NCBI RefSeq assembly: GCF_019100495.1
Contig: NZ_JAHRVA010000003.1
Coordinates: forward strand, 1 to 64,000
DNA length: 64,000 nucleotides
Direction: 5' to 3'
Origin: Falsochrobactrum tianjinense
Lineage (GTDB): Bacteria; Pseudomonadota; Alphaproteobacteria; Rhizobiales; Rhizobiaceae
Of the stretch, positions 35,493-45,470 are shown in pieces. The translations under genes were made by a program, and so were the position numbers. The notes under the pieces are model-generated. The model was not told where the DNA came from. It saw nothing but the letters and a program-made list of their open reading frames with translations, and did not search any database. Each line of letters opens with the position of its first letter. Position 1 is the stretch's first letter.

Positions 35493-36523
35493 CCCAGCAT
35501 TGCCTTGATGTCGATACGACTGCCGTTGGCGGCACTGTCATAAGCGGCCTCCACGAGCGCAAAGGTTTTCAGATTATCCGCACCTGAAGTCGAGATCTCA
35601 TTGCCGGAAGCAAGCTGGTCGACCCAATGCTGCTGAATGGCGAAGACGCTTTCCTGAATATTGTGCCACGGACGCGAGGCCCATGAGAGCAGTTTTGGCG
35701 AAACGTCGGAAACTGTTGTTCCGGTCGGCGTTATGACCTCAAAACGATAGCCATGATACAGTCGGATCGAGCCTTCGGAGCCATCCAGTTCGATCAGCGT
35801 TTCCGGGAAAGGATCGGTTTCGAGCTTGGTGGCATAGCTCACGTCGACAATCGAGGTCGCACCATTTTCATGGTCCATGAGAATGGTTGCCACATCCTCG
35901 CCCTTGATGTTGGGATTAACGCGTTTTGTGCGTGCGACAAGGCTGTTAACATCGCCCAGAATGAAGCGTGCAATATCAAGTGTATGAATGCCGAGATCTT
36001 CGATGATAAAACGCTCGCCCTCAGCAAGATAAGGCTGGCCTGAGAAAACGTCGAAGCCCGAGCGGAATGAAAAGCGACCCCAGAACGGTGTTCCGATGGC
36101 ACCGCTATCAAGCGCTTTACGAACCGCCTGAATAGGCGTCTGCCAACGGAAGTTTTCATGCACCATGAGCGGAATTCCTGCGTCATGGCAGACTTGCACC
36201 ATGGCTTTGGCATCATCCAGCGTTTTGGCGAACGGCTTCTGGCAGATGGCGGGCACCTTGTTTGCAGCGGCAAGTTCAACCAGGGCACGATGGCTCGAAA
36301 CCGTGGTGGCGATATCGACGAAATCGATACCGCCATCGGCGAACAGCGCCTGCGCATCGGTATAGCGGCGTTCAATCCCGAATTGGTCGCCGACAATCTT
36401 CAACCGCTCAGGATCGCGGTCGCAGATTGCCACGATTTTGGCACCCGAAACGTCATTCCATGCATGCATCTGGTTGATTGCGAAGAAACCGCAGCCGATG
36501 AGCGCGCCATTCAATTCCGCCAT
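35489..36523 (-). CDS. apsD: Gfo/Idh/MocA oxidoreductase, probable D-apiose dehydrogenase
   Basis: 344 residues. ALIGCGFFAINQMHAW and VAICDRDPERLK form the NAD-binding half, CQKPFAKT is the family's EKP-type motif with the catalytic Lys, and the C-terminal half has EDLGIHTLDIARFILG. ApsD oxidises D-apiose to the lactone. It is coupled to apnL by a 4-nt overlap and lies 4 nt after the permease gene. Family is certain; substrate is by locus context. Confidence 0.8.
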   Translation of the reverse strand: MAELNGALIGCGFFAINQMHAWNDVSGAKIVAICDRDPERLKIVGDQFGIERRYTDAQALFADGGIDFVDIATTVSSHRALVELAAANKVPAICQKPFAKTLDDAKAMVQVCHDAGIPLMVHENFRWQTPIQAVRKALDSGAIGTPFWGRFSFRSGFDVFSGQPYLAEGERFIIEDLGIHTLDIARFILGDVNSLVARTKRVNPNIKGEDVATILMDHENGATSIVDVSYATKLETDPFPETLIELDGSEGSIRLYHGYRFEVITPTGTTVSDVSPKLLSWASRPWHNIQESVFAIQQHWVDQLASGNEISTSGADNLKTFALVEAAYDSAANGSRIDIKAMLG

Positions 36524-36526
36524 TCC

Positions 36527-37594
36527 TTAACCTGCCTTTGCCATTTGCATGAGGGTTACGCGCTGCTGGAGACGGCGCTGCGCCTGATCCACCACCACGG
36601 CGATGATGATGACGAGGCCTTTGATGACCATCTGCCAGAAGGATGAAACGCCCATCATGACCAGTCCGTCTGAAAGAATGCCGATGACGAATGCACCGAT
36701 GATCGTGCCGCCGATGGTGCCTCGTCCGCCCGACATGGACGTACCGCCGAGAACCGCTGCCGCAATGGCGTTCAGTTCGAAGGAGTTGCCCGTTGCCGGA
36801 TGCGAAGACATCAGTTCGGAAGAAATGATAAGGCCGGCAATCGCTGCACAGAAGCCCGAAAACATGTAAACGAACATCTTTACGCGATCAACGCGGATGC
36901 CCGACATGCGCGCTGCACGTTCATTACCGCCAACGGCGAAAATCTGGCGACCAAGCGGTGTATAACGGGCAACATAAGCAGCAATGAGCGCTACGGCGAT
37001 CAGAATCCAGATCGAGACCGGAAGACCCAGAATACGGCCCGCACCAAGGAAGCCAAATCCGGTCGTTCCAAGATCTTCGCGACCCACAAGGTTGGGAAAG
37101 GTCTGGCCCCCGGAGGACAGGAGAGCCAGACCGCGCGCGACATACAAAGTGCCGAGCGTTGCAATGAATGGCGCGACATTGAGTTTTGTAATCAGTAACC
37201 CGTTTATAAAGCCGACTGCGACACCCGCCGCCAGCGTGATGAGCGCGATCTCGACGACATTGAAATAGATCGTATAGCCCATGCCGAGATCTATGCCGTA
37301 GATCAGCAGTCCCCCTGCCACCATGCCGCAAAGCCCGACAATGGAACCGACCGACAGGTCGATGCCGCCGGTGATGATGACGAAAGTCATACCCATCGCA
37401 AGGAATGCGTTAAGTGCGACGTGCTTCGACATCAAAATGAGATTGGCGGCAGAAAGGAAATTTGGCGCTGCGAACGAGAAAAAGATGAACACCGCAAAAA
37501 GCGCGATGAAGGTTCTCAGTTTCATCAAGGTCAGCAATGCCGAGCCGCCGTTAAAGGTTGGGTCAGTGGCCACCGTAGAGGTGTTGGCTGTCAT
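36527..37594 (-). CDS. Sugar ABC transporter permease (RbsC family), apiose locus
   Basis: 355 residues with about ten membrane segments. FVIITGGIDLSVGSIVGLCGM and KLNVAPFIATLGTLYVARG are the conserved RbsC motifs, AVGGNERAARMSGIRVDRVK is the cytoplasmic EAA-like loop, and AIAAAVLGGTSMSGGRGTIGGTIIGA closes it. It overlaps the ATPase gene by 4 nt. A single permease gene serves this importer, unlike the two-permease sugar importer at 12.5 kb. Confidence 0.9.
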   Translation of the reverse strand: MTANTSTVATDPTFNGGSALLTLMKLRTFIALFAVFIFFSFAAPNFLSAANLILMSKHVALNAFLAMGMTFVIITGGIDLSVGSIVGLCGMVAGGLLIYGIDLGMGYTIYFNVVEIALITLAAGVAVGFINGLLITKLNVAPFIATLGTLYVARGLALLSSGGQTFPNLVGREDLGTTGFGFLGAGRILGLPVSIWILIAVALIAAYVARYTPLGRQIFAVGGNERAARMSGIRVDRVKMFVYMFSGFCAAIAGLIISSELMSSHPATGNSFELNAIAAAVLGGTSMSGGRGTIGGTIIGAFVIGILSDGLVMMGVSSFWQMVIKGLVIIIAVVVDQAQRRLQQRVTLMQMAKAG

Positions 37595-39159
37595 GACGCG
37601 AGTTCCTTTGCCTGTCTGTTATGGTCGTTGTCATGGTTGTGGCCGTGGCCCTTGGCTGAAGCTGCAATAATGTCAGCTTCCGTCGCTTTATCGCGGTCGA
37701 ATATGGCAACCAGCTTTCCATTGCTGAGCACCGCGATGCGATCAGACAGCGCCATGACTTCTTCCAGATCGGAAGTTGAAAACAATATGGAAAGACCTTC
37801 CCCGGCCAGTCGCCGCATGGTGCGGAAAACGTCGGCCTTGGCGCCGACATCGATGCCGCGCGATGGCTCGTCCATCAGAAGAACCTTGGGATTGGTCATC
37901 AGCGCCTTGCCGATAACAACTTTTTGCTGATTGCCGCCCGACATCGATGTGACTTCGAAATCAGGATTGGGTGCCTTGATGGAGAGATCCTTGATTGCCT
38001 GCTGGATCGCCTGTTTTTCACGCTTGGGCGTGATGTGGAAGAAGCGGGCCAGACGGTCGAGACTTGCCAGCGTCAGGTTGCTGGCGATGGATAATATCTG
38101 AACCAGGCCTTCGCGTTGGCGATCTTCTGGAATGAGTGCAAGGCCGCGCCGGATACGACGGGTCGTATCGCGCTCCTTCACTTGCTCGCCATCAATATAG
38201 ATATGGCCGGTGGAGTGGCCGTGCTGGCCCATGACGCATTCGAAGAACTCGGATCGTCCGGCGCCCATGAGGCCGTAAATGCCCAAGACTTCACCCGCAC
38301 GCACGGAAAGCGACACATCGTCCACTGCAAGCCCGCCGATCGAACGTGACAGGCTGATATTTTCCGCGCGAAACCTCTCGGCTCCGATCTTGTGTGTCAC
38401 CGCCTTGGCGAAATCCTTGGCGTCTGATCCGATCATCGAGCGCACGATCCACTGCGTATCGATGTTCTTGATCTCTTCCTGCCCGGTGATCCTGCCATCA
38501 CGCAGTACGGTGATGTAATCGCCTATGCGCATCAGCTCTTCCAGCCGGTGCGAGATGTAGACAATGGCCACACCTTGGCTTTTCAGTTCGGCGATGACCT
38601 TGAACAGGATATCGACTTCGGCTGCCGATAGCGCCGAAGTCGGCTCGTCCATGATGACGATGCGGGCATCAAGCGAGATTGCCTTGGCAATTTCGACAAG
38701 CTGCTGCTGGCCGATGGGCAGGTCCTCGACAAGCGTCGTCGCATCGATACCGGCATCGAGGCGCTTCAGAAAAACGTTTGCCTTTTCAATCTGAGTCTTA
38801 TGGTCGATGCCGCGCAGACCGCGTGTGATTTCACGGGTGGCGAAGATATTTTCCGCCACCGACATGTTGGAGAAAAGGTTCAGTTCCTGAAAGATCATGG
38901 CGATGCCGCGCTTCTGCGCGTCGGCGGGGCTGTCGAACGACACGTCCTCACCGTCGAGAATGATCCTGCCCATGGTCGGGCGCTCGACACCGGCGATGAT
39001 TTTCATCAGTGTCGATTTGCCCGCGCCGTTTTCACCGACAAGCACATTGACCGCACCGCGGCGCAGTTCGAGATTGGCGCGCTTGACGGCGACGATGCCC
39101 GAATAGACCTTGGAGACGTCTTCCAGCTTCAAAATGCAATCGTTGCGATCCGCTTCCAT
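37591..39159 (-). CDS. Sugar ABC transporter ATP-binding protein (RbsA family), apiose locus
   Basis: 522 residues with two cassettes. The first has Walker A VGENGAGKST, LPIGQQQLVEIAKAISLDARIVIMDEPTSAL and an ISHRLEE H-loop. The second has MSGGNQQKVVIGKALMTNPKVLLMDEPSRGIDVGAK. The C-terminus is rich in His and Asn (GHGHNHDNDHN, near residues 505-515), an unusual tail that could bind metal or be a linker. Confidence 0.9.
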   Translation of the reverse strand: MEADRNDCILKLEDVSKVYSGIVAVKRANLELRRGAVNVLVGENGAGKSTLMKIIAGVERPTMGRIILDGEDVSFDSPADAQKRGIAMIFQELNLFSNMSVAENIFATREITRGLRGIDHKTQIEKANVFLKRLDAGIDATTLVEDLPIGQQQLVEIAKAISLDARIVIMDEPTSALSAAEVDILFKVIAELKSQGVAIVYISHRLEELMRIGDYITVLRDGRITGQEEIKNIDTQWIVRSMIGSDAKDFAKAVTHKIGAERFRAENISLSRSIGGLAVDDVSLSVRAGEVLGIYGLMGAGRSEFFECVMGQHGHSTGHIYIDGEQVKERDTTRRIRRGLALIPEDRQREGLVQILSIASNLTLASLDRLARFFHITPKREKQAIQQAIKDLSIKAPNPDFEVTSMSGGNQQKVVIGKALMTNPKVLLMDEPSRGIDVGAKADVFRTMRRLAGEGLSILFSTSDLEEVMALSDRIAVLSNGKLVAIFDRDKATEADIIAASAKGHGHNHDNDHNRQAKELAS

Positions 39160-39161
39160 GG

Positions 39162-39806
39162 CTAGTTCTCCAATGAAAGCGCGATGGGCGCGACAAGCGG
39201 AAGCTTGCCCTTCGACGGCATCTGGAAGGCACCTCTGGCTTTCACTTTTTTGCCTGTCAGGCTGTCGCGAGGCAGTTTTGACAGAACCTCGTCATTGACA
39301 CGCGTGTTGAAGGATTTGCCGAATTGCGCCCATTCGATCTGGTTGCGGAATTCGTTGAAGCTTACGAAATCCAGACTGTCGCGGATTGCCGTTCCGCGGA
39401 TTGTCGGACCGATCTGGATGCGGGCATCGGCCTTGCCGTCGCCGTTCGCGTCGACATCGATATAGGCAGCGCGCGATTTGGTCTCAGCGCCCACAACCGT
39501 TCCGTCAACGACTGCGATGAAAGTCCATGGCGCATTGCCTTGTTCTTCCCGGTGGCCATATTGGGCGCCTGCCGCGTCGGCATTCGCATGGGCGGCGGTC
39601 AGGACTTCGTCGAGTGTGGCCGTCTTGCCGGAAAAATACGGAACGACCTTGGATTCCCAGATTTCCGCCACCGAGCGATCCGGGTCGAAGCCATTGCCGC
39701 GTGTCTCCGCGACGTCCTCGGCTGTTGGCGTCTTGACGATCTTGCAGCCCGAAAGCGCGATACCGCAGGCCAGCAGGAAAATGGAGCCTGACTTCAGCAC
39801 TGACAT
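39162..39806 (-). CDS. DUF2291-family lipoprotein, ABC-transporter associated
   Basis: 214 residues. A lipobox-type signal (FLLACGIALSGC, Cys about residue 20) makes it a probable lipoprotein in the inner or outer membrane. DUF2291 genes are repeatedly found inside RbsABC-type importer operons but have no proven function. It sits between the binding-protein gene and the ATPase gene, consistent with a transporter accessory role. Confidence 0.82.
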   Translation of the reverse strand: MSVLKSGSIFLLACGIALSGCKIVKTPTAEDVAETRGNGFDPDRSVAEIWESKVVPYFSGKTATLDEVLTAAHANADAAGAQYGHREEQGNAPWTFIAVVDGTVVGAETKSRAAYIDVDANGDGKADARIQIGPTIRGTAIRDSLDFVSFNEFRNQIEWAQFGKSFNTRVNDEVLSKLPRDSLTGKKVKARGAFQMPSKGKLPLVAPIALSLEN

Positions 39807-39833
39807 GAGAATATCCTTGGTATTGGGAATACT

Positions 39834-39857
39834 GCCGGGAACGCAGGCGTCCCCGGC
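39834..39857 (-). terminator. Intercistronic stem-loop after the apiose binding-protein gene
   Basis: GCCGGG.ACGC pairs with GCGTC.CCGGC across a CAGG-type 4-nt loop, one mismatch, without a T-run. It lies between the binding-protein stop (39872) and the lipoprotein gene, like the stems after the two other binding-protein genes. Confidence 0.55.
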
Positions 39858-39871
39858 TTAACAGTTTGGTC

Positions 39872-40903
<1,032 letters not shown>

Positions 40904-41731
40904 TCAGGTGATGCGACGAATGCTTTCGGCGATCTCCTGCGGTTCGAAGACATTTTTCCAGTCATCGCGCATCAGCGCGGGTATGCCGAACTCGATGGCC
41001 TTGTTGCAGGCATCGGAGAATACGCCTTCGACCTCATCGAAAATGACGGCACCGAGTACATTCATATGACCAAGCAGGAAGTCGCGCGCGGCTTCCTTCG
41101 GCACACCGCGGACAACGCATTCGTCCATGGCCTGACGCATGACGACCAGAAGCGAGGCGCAGACCGTTTCCGAGAGGCCCGGCTCCAGCATGGCCATCTG
41201 TTCCACGGTCACGCGATGCGAGCGCATGACTGGTGCCCAGATGACCTTGGCGATTTCCTCACCCAGTCCATAGGCTTCTTCCGGGCCCTGCATGAGCGCG
41301 GAAACGATGTGCTGCTTGGCGAACAGACCACCGAAATGGTCGCGGCGGGCCTGCAATTCCGTTTCATCGTTGAAGATCGGCGGGTGGCACGGGTGCGTGA
41401 CGAAATAAGTAAGGTCCGCGCGCTCCGGCAGATGACCGGCAAAGGGTGCGGCGGCGTCGAGCGCGATCACCATGGTGCCCGGCTTCAGCTTGTCGATGAT
41501 CCCGGCAGCTACTTTGCCGATCAGAGTATCCGGTACGGCCAGAATGACGACTTCGGCGCCGTCAAGACCGGCGTCAGCCTCCACCGTGTCGATACCGAGA
41601 TCGTTCTTCAGGCGTGCTTTGCCTGCTTCGCTGACTTCGATATGGCGTACGTCGAAACGCGAGCCCTGGAGGTTCTTGGCCAGACGGTACCCCATCTTGC
41701 CGCCAGCGCCGAACAAAGCGATAGCTGTCAT
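40904..41731 (-). CDS. apnO: Probable D-apionate oxidoisomerase
   Basis: 275 residues. N-terminal IALFGAGGKMGYRLAKNL is an NAD-binding Rossmann motif, and the rest resembles the C-terminal all-helical domain of 6-phosphogluconate-dehydrogenase-like enzymes. ApnO oxidises D-apionate while moving a hydroxymethyl group to give 3-oxo-isoapionate. The assignment rests on the family together with the kinase and RuBisCO-like neighbours. It has its own candidate operator 35 nt upstream, so it may start a second transcription unit of the locus. Confidence 0.78.
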   Translation of the reverse strand: MTAIALFGAGGKMGYRLAKNLQGSRFDVRHIEVSEAGKARLKNDLGIDTVEADAGLDGAEVVILAVPDTLIGKVAAGIIDKLKPGTMVIALDAAAPFAGHLPERADLTYFVTHPCHPPIFNDETELQARRDHFGGLFAKQHIVSALMQGPEEAYGLGEEIAKVIWAPVMRSHRVTVEQMAMLEPGLSETVCASLLVVMRQAMDECVVRGVPKEAARDFLLGHMNVLGAVIFDEVEGVFSDACNKAIEFGIPALMRDDWKNVFEPQEIAESIRRIT

Positions 41732-41765
41732 GATTGTATTTCCTTCCCGTGCTTTTGGTAGCTTA

Positions 41766-41794
41766 ACTGGTATAACCAGTCAATGAGTATTCCA
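41766..41794. promoter_or_regulatory. FadR-type operator upstream of apnO
   Basis: Palindrome ACTGGTATAACCAGT (41766-41780) fits the FadR-subfamily GntR consensus TNGTNNNACNA exactly over its core. It is followed by AATGAGTATTCCA (41782-41794), which recurs at 44471-44483 beside the gntR gene. Binding by the GntR regulator at 44594 is inferred. Confidence 0.7.
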
Positions 41795-41796
41795 GA

Positions 41797-43143
41797 TTAA
41801 ATGGTGAGGCCATCACGAATCTGGCTGAAATAATTGTCGGCTCCGACCTGTCCGCCCTTGAGTGCGATTTGCAGACCATTGGTTGGCGCAAATCCGCCAT
41901 GCGCAGTGCAAAGGGGAGAGCCGGGCGTCTGCGGCAGTGGTAGAAGCGTGGTCAATGCTTCGACGTGCAGTTCCCGCAATGCGTGGCTGGAGGTGTCACC
42001 GCCTGCAATCACGGCGCGCGACAGCGTTTCGCGTTCGACAAGACTGCGCAGGATCGAGCCGAGAATCTGTCCCAGCCGGTGACGACTTCCTGCAATGCGG
42101 TCGATTTCATCACCGCGATCGGCCGCTGGTCCCAATGCGGTGTTGAGAATGACGCTCTTGCCGCCCTGCAAAACCCGCTGTGCTTCTTCGATGGCCTTAC
42201 CGATTGCCTGCTCTGCGTTCTCGCCAAGCAGTGTGAGCGGATCGAGATCGATGCCGGTAAAGCCTGATGCCGTCGCATGACGAATCTGGCGTTCTGTCGT
42301 TGGCGAGACGCTTCCCGAAACGACCGCAATGCGGTCAGCCTTGCCCGGAAGCGGAAACTCTTTTTTCGCACCGATCAGTCCGGCCTTTGTCCATGCGGCC
42401 AGAAGCGCATATTCAACGCCCGACGAGCCAGCGACAAACCAGCCTTCACGGGCACGCAAACGCCAGAGCTGTCGGCCGGCCTGCAACTGGCTCTCATGGC
42501 TATCGACGTCGAGCAGCAACATGCCGTCAGCATTTCTGGCAATGGCGCTAACGCGATCATCGGCATCATGCGAGCCAAGGGTTGCGAGGTCTGCAAGCAC
42601 GGTTTTAAGCGCAGTCTGCTCAGCCAGATGCACGCGCAGGTCTGCCTCATGCATGGGCGTGACCGGATGGCGGCTCATGACCGGATGGCGGTCGATGCGA
42701 TAGGTTTCACCCTGATAGGCGGCAAACAGATTGCCGAAAGACGTGTAACGCTTGAGCTGCGGCGCACCGACAACCAGTGGCACATAGGCCTGATCGAAGA
42801 TTGCTTTGCCGATTTCCACGGCCTTGCCGATATTGCCGACATGCGGTGCGGAATCGAATGTCGAGCAGACCTTGTAATGGGCAATCGCCGCATTGAGGCT
42901 TTTCAGCCAGTTGAATGCGGGCGTGAGGTGCTCCTGCATCCATTCCGGCGTTTCGCTGCGGCTGGTGCCGGCAAGGCCGATGGCTTTGCAGTGTGAAAAG
43001 CGTGCGATCAGCGCCTCATCTGGCACATTCATAAACAGAACAGTGTCGACGCCGTTGGAAGCAAGCGCCTCCATGACATCAGTCGAGCCGGTAAGGTCGT
43101 CACCGTAATAGGACAGCAGCAATTCGTTGGAAACCTGTGACAT
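41797..43143 (-). CDS. oiaK: Four-carbon acid sugar kinase family protein (DUF1537), probable 3-oxo-isoapionate kinase
   Basis: 448 residues. LSYYGDDLTGSTDVMEAL at the N-terminus is the substrate-binding DDLTG motif of the DUF1537/OtnK family; AVVSGSVSPTTERQI and AVIAGGDTSSHALREL at the C-terminus bind ATP. In the apiose pathway OiaK phosphorylates 3-oxo-isoapionate at C4. The start at 43143 overlaps the stop of the RuBisCO-like gene by 1 nt (TAATG). Downstream is an operator-containing gap and apnO. Confidence 0.85.
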   Translation of the reverse strand: MSQVSNELLLSYYGDDLTGSTDVMEALASNGVDTVLFMNVPDEALIARFSHCKAIGLAGTSRSETPEWMQEHLTPAFNWLKSLNAAIAHYKVCSTFDSAPHVGNIGKAVEIGKAIFDQAYVPLVVGAPQLKRYTSFGNLFAAYQGETYRIDRHPVMSRHPVTPMHEADLRVHLAEQTALKTVLADLATLGSHDADDRVSAIARNADGMLLLDVDSHESQLQAGRQLWRLRAREGWFVAGSSGVEYALLAAWTKAGLIGAKKEFPLPGKADRIAVVSGSVSPTTERQIRHATASGFTGIDLDPLTLLGENAEQAIGKAIEEAQRVLQGGKSVILNTALGPAADRGDEIDRIAGSRHRLGQILGSILRSLVERETLSRAVIAGGDTSSHALRELHVEALTTLLPLPQTPGSPLCTAHGGFAPTNGLQIALKGGQVGADNYFSQIRDGLTI

Positions 43144-44399
43144 TACTCGCCACCTTTCTCGAATTTTGCGAGAGATGCGGCAAGTTCGGGATGATCCTTT
43201 GCGTAGGTATCAAGCGGGATGCCCCCAACTGCGGCTTCCCATGCCTGTTGTACGGCGCGCACGCCTGCCGCTGGTCCACCCGGATGGCTGACAATACCGC
43301 CGCCGCAAAGATAGAGCAGGTCCGTAGTGCGGCCTGTGCGTTCATAGGTTTCCGGCGCCTGTCCGCCCCACTGGCCGGAGCCGGCAACGGGAAGCGGGCA
43401 GTCGGATGGGTCGAAAAGCGGGGTGCTGACGGCTTTGAAAGAGTTCACGAAGCTCTCGTCCGGCTCCCAATATTTGACGCGAATGCCATTGATCTGAAAC
43501 TGGTCGACGCCCAGCAGGCGCCAGAACTGCTGATAAACGCGGAAATCCATGCCAGCGCCCGGATTGCGGGTCAGGACGTCCCAGCCATTGCGGTGCGCGT
43601 GAAGCACGAGGCCCGAGCGCTTGCGCAGGAAGCTCATGCCACCAAAGCCAACCGAGTTGATGTTGACCACGGCGCAATTGCCGCCAGCTTTCAATACCAT
43701 GTCATGGTTGCGCATCATGACATCGGGATCGGCATGGGAGATGCCAAAGGCATACATGACCTTTTTGCCGGTCTTCTGCTCATGATTGAGAATGCGCGGC
43801 ATGATCGCTTCAATGCGTTCTTTGAGCGGCGAATAGGCCGGGCTCATAAGCTTTTCATCGTCTTTGATGAAGTCAACGCCGGACTGGATCAATTCGCCAA
43901 CAAGAGCCGCCGTTTCATGCGGGCGCAGGCCCAGCGCAGGCTTGACGATGGTGCCGATGACCGGTCGCTTTTCCACGCCGGTCAGGCGGCGGGTTCCCGC
44001 AATGCCGAACTGGGGTCCGGGATGTGCATCGCGAAAGGCTTCCGGCAGTTTCATGTCGATGACGCGGATGCCCGTCATGCCCTTGATCGAATAGACGCCG
44101 CCAATGGCAATTGTCATCAGCGCTGCAAGGTCGGTGCCGACGGCGTCCAGCGGAAAGATGATGTCCACATCCGCTCGCCGGATCGGGCCATGGCCCGGCT
44201 CAAGTTCCGGCCATGCGGGAACCTGCGTGACATCAAGGTGCCGAATGTCGAGCACCCGTGCCGCCACTCGTGCCTTGAGCTCTTCCGTTTCACCCGGAAC
44301 CGCAACAAAAGTGCCGGTCGACTGATCGCTCGCGATCTTTGCGGCCATCTTGTCGATGCTGCCAGTCGTTTCAATGCGATAGGTCAAACATATGTTCAT
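43143..44399 (-). CDS. RuBisCO-like protein acting on 3-oxo-isoapionate-4-phosphate
   Basis: 418 residues from ATG 44399. An upstream TTG at 44438 is in frame, but no ribosome site supports it. Numbered from that TTG, GTIVKPALGL holds Lys166, and FIKDDEKL holds Lys192 (the carbamylated Lys), Asp194 and Glu195 as metal ligands. VLHAHRNGWDV and CGGGIVSHPGG further on are typical of the large-subunit fold. It is not CO2-fixing RuBisCO: it has no small subunit, and its partners are OiaK and ApnO. The published apiose pathways use two such proteins, a decarboxylase (OiaX) and a transcarboxylase/hydrolase (OiaT); I cannot decide between them. First gene of the minus locus. Confidence 0.85.
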   Translation of the reverse strand: MNICLTYRIETTGSIDKMAAKIASDQSTGTFVAVPGETEELKARVAARVLDIRHLDVTQVPAWPELEPGHGPIRRADVDIIFPLDAVGTDLAALMTIAIGGVYSIKGMTGIRVIDMKLPEAFRDAHPGPQFGIAGTRRLTGVEKRPVIGTIVKPALGLRPHETAALVGELIQSGVDFIKDDEKLMSPAYSPLKERIEAIMPRILNHEQKTGKKVMYAFGISHADPDVMMRNHDMVLKAGGNCAVVNINSVGFGGMSFLRKRSGLVLHAHRNGWDVLTRNPGAGMDFRVYQQFWRLLGVDQFQINGIRVKYWEPDESFVNSFKAVSTPLFDPSDCPLPVAGSGQWGGQAPETYERTGRTTDLLYLCGGGIVSHPGGPAAGVRAVQQAWEAAVGGIPLDTYAKDHPELAASLAKFEKGGE

Positions 44400-44445
44400 A
44401 ACGGGTGCCGGGGTTTGCAACTTGCGTTCTGCCAGCAATATGATG

Positions 44446-44483
44446 CTGGTATATACTCATCATCTGGTATAATGAGTATTCCA
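44446..44483. promoter_or_regulatory. Operator region between the RuBisCO-like gene and gntR
   Basis: Two CTGGTATA boxes (44446-44453 and 44464-44471) lie inside an inverted repeat ATACTCAT (44453-44460)/ATGAGTAT (44472-44479). AATGAGTATTCCA is shared with the apnO-upstream site. The region sits between divergent promoters, so the GntR protein probably controls the catabolic genes and itself. Confidence 0.65.
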
Positions 44484-44576
44484 ATATCTGCAAGTGGAAA
44501 ATTGTGCGGCCTTCCAGCTGTCGCGTGTAAACGTCTTTTCTCCCGGTCGTGGAAGATGCATAAGGGAGAAAAGCTC

Positions 44577-44597
44577 ATGACAAGTGAGATGCAATGA
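44577..44597 (+). CDS. Six-codon leader ORF overlapping the gntR start
   Basis: ATG 44577 follows a good AAGGGAGAAAAG ribosome site and encodes MTSEMQ. Its TGA (44595-44597) overlaps the ATG of gntR (44594-44596). The gntR start itself has only a weak AAGTGAG. Ribosomes ending on the leader could restart on gntR, limiting regulator levels. This is read directly from sequence; the effect is inferred. Confidence 0.5.
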   Translation: MTSEMQ

Positions 44598-45298
44598 CCC
44601 AGCCAATCGAGCCTATCGTTCGCCGCAAATTATCCGACGAGGTTTTTGACCGGCTTGAAAACATGATCACGTCCAGCGAGCTGAAGCCGGGCGATGAAAT
44701 GCCGTCCGAACGTGTCTTGATGGAACGCTTTGGCGTTGGTCGCCCCGCCATTCGCGAGGCGATGCAATCGCTTGCCAAGATGGGGCTGGTCAGCATTTCC
44801 CATGGCGAGCGGGCAAAAGTGCTGGAACTGACCGCCCAGTCGATTTTCAGGCAAGTGGACCCCACCGCCAAGATCATGCTGGCGCAATCCATCGATACGC
44901 TGGAGCATCTGAAAAGCGCGCGCATTTTCTTTGAGCGCGGGATTGCCCGCGAGGCGGCGCTCAAGGCAGGCGATGGCGATATAAGCGAGCTGAGAAGCAT
45001 CATCGAACGCCAGCGCCAGTCGCTTGGCGATGCGGATGCCTTCATTCTCGCCGACACGCAGTTTCATTCGCGGATCGCGCAGATTTCCGGAAACCCTATC
45101 TTTGTTGCCGTCAGCGAGGCGATGCTTGCCTGGCTGAAGGAGTATCACACGGAGATGCTCATCTGGACCGGCAAGGAAAAATATACGCTGGTCGAGCATG
45201 AGGAGATTGTCGACTGTCTGGCCGCGAAAGACGCCGATGGCGCAGAGGCGGCAATGCTGCGACACCTTGAGCGCTCACGCGCCCTATATGTGAAGTGA
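44594..45298 (+). CDS. GntR-family regulator (FadR/FCD subfamily) of the apiose locus
   Basis: 234 residues. The winged helix is EVFDRLENMITSSELKPGDEMPSERVLMERFGVGRPAIREAMQSLAKMGLVSISHGERAKV. The FCD ligand-binding domain contains DTQFHSRIAQISGN and ends EEIVDCLAAKDADGAEAAMLRHLERS, where His and Asp/Glu residues normally bind metal. It is divergent from the catabolic genes and sits by matching operators, so it is very likely their local repressor. The TGA at 44585-44587 excludes an earlier start. Confidence 0.88.
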   Translation: MTQPIEPIVRRKLSDEVFDRLENMITSSELKPGDEMPSERVLMERFGVGRPAIREAMQSLAKMGLVSISHGERAKVLELTAQSIFRQVDPTAKIMLAQSIDTLEHLKSARIFFERGIAREAALKAGDGDISELRSIIERQRQSLGDADAFILADTQFHSRIAQISGNPIFVAVSEAMLAWLKEYHTEMLIWTGKEKYTLVEHEEIVDCLAAKDADGAEAAMLRHLERSRALYVK

Positions 45299-45429
45299 AG
45301 GTCCCCAGAATGTTCAACTACCGTGCACTGAGTACCCGATATCGAAGATAGTCGCAGCTTTGAACCGACTGGACCAGTCCATAAAATAGAATGGAATACT
45401 GCTTCCTCCTGCGGTGGGCGCTGATTGCA

Positions 45430-45454
45430 CCCGGCGAATATAAATCCCGCCGGG
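45430..45454. terminator. Hairpin between converging gntR and hypothetical gene
   Basis: CCCGGCG (45430-45436) pairs with CGCCGGG (45448-45454) across an A/T-rich 11-nt loop. No T-run on either side. It could end both converging transcripts. Confidence 0.5.
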
Positions 45455-45470
45455 CGAAAGTATTTTCGGT

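Noticed and set aside
43143-44399. True RuBisCO large subunit for carbon fixation
   Set aside because: No small subunit, phosphoribulokinase or carboxysome genes; neighbours are apiose enzymes, so it is a RuBisCO-like protein.
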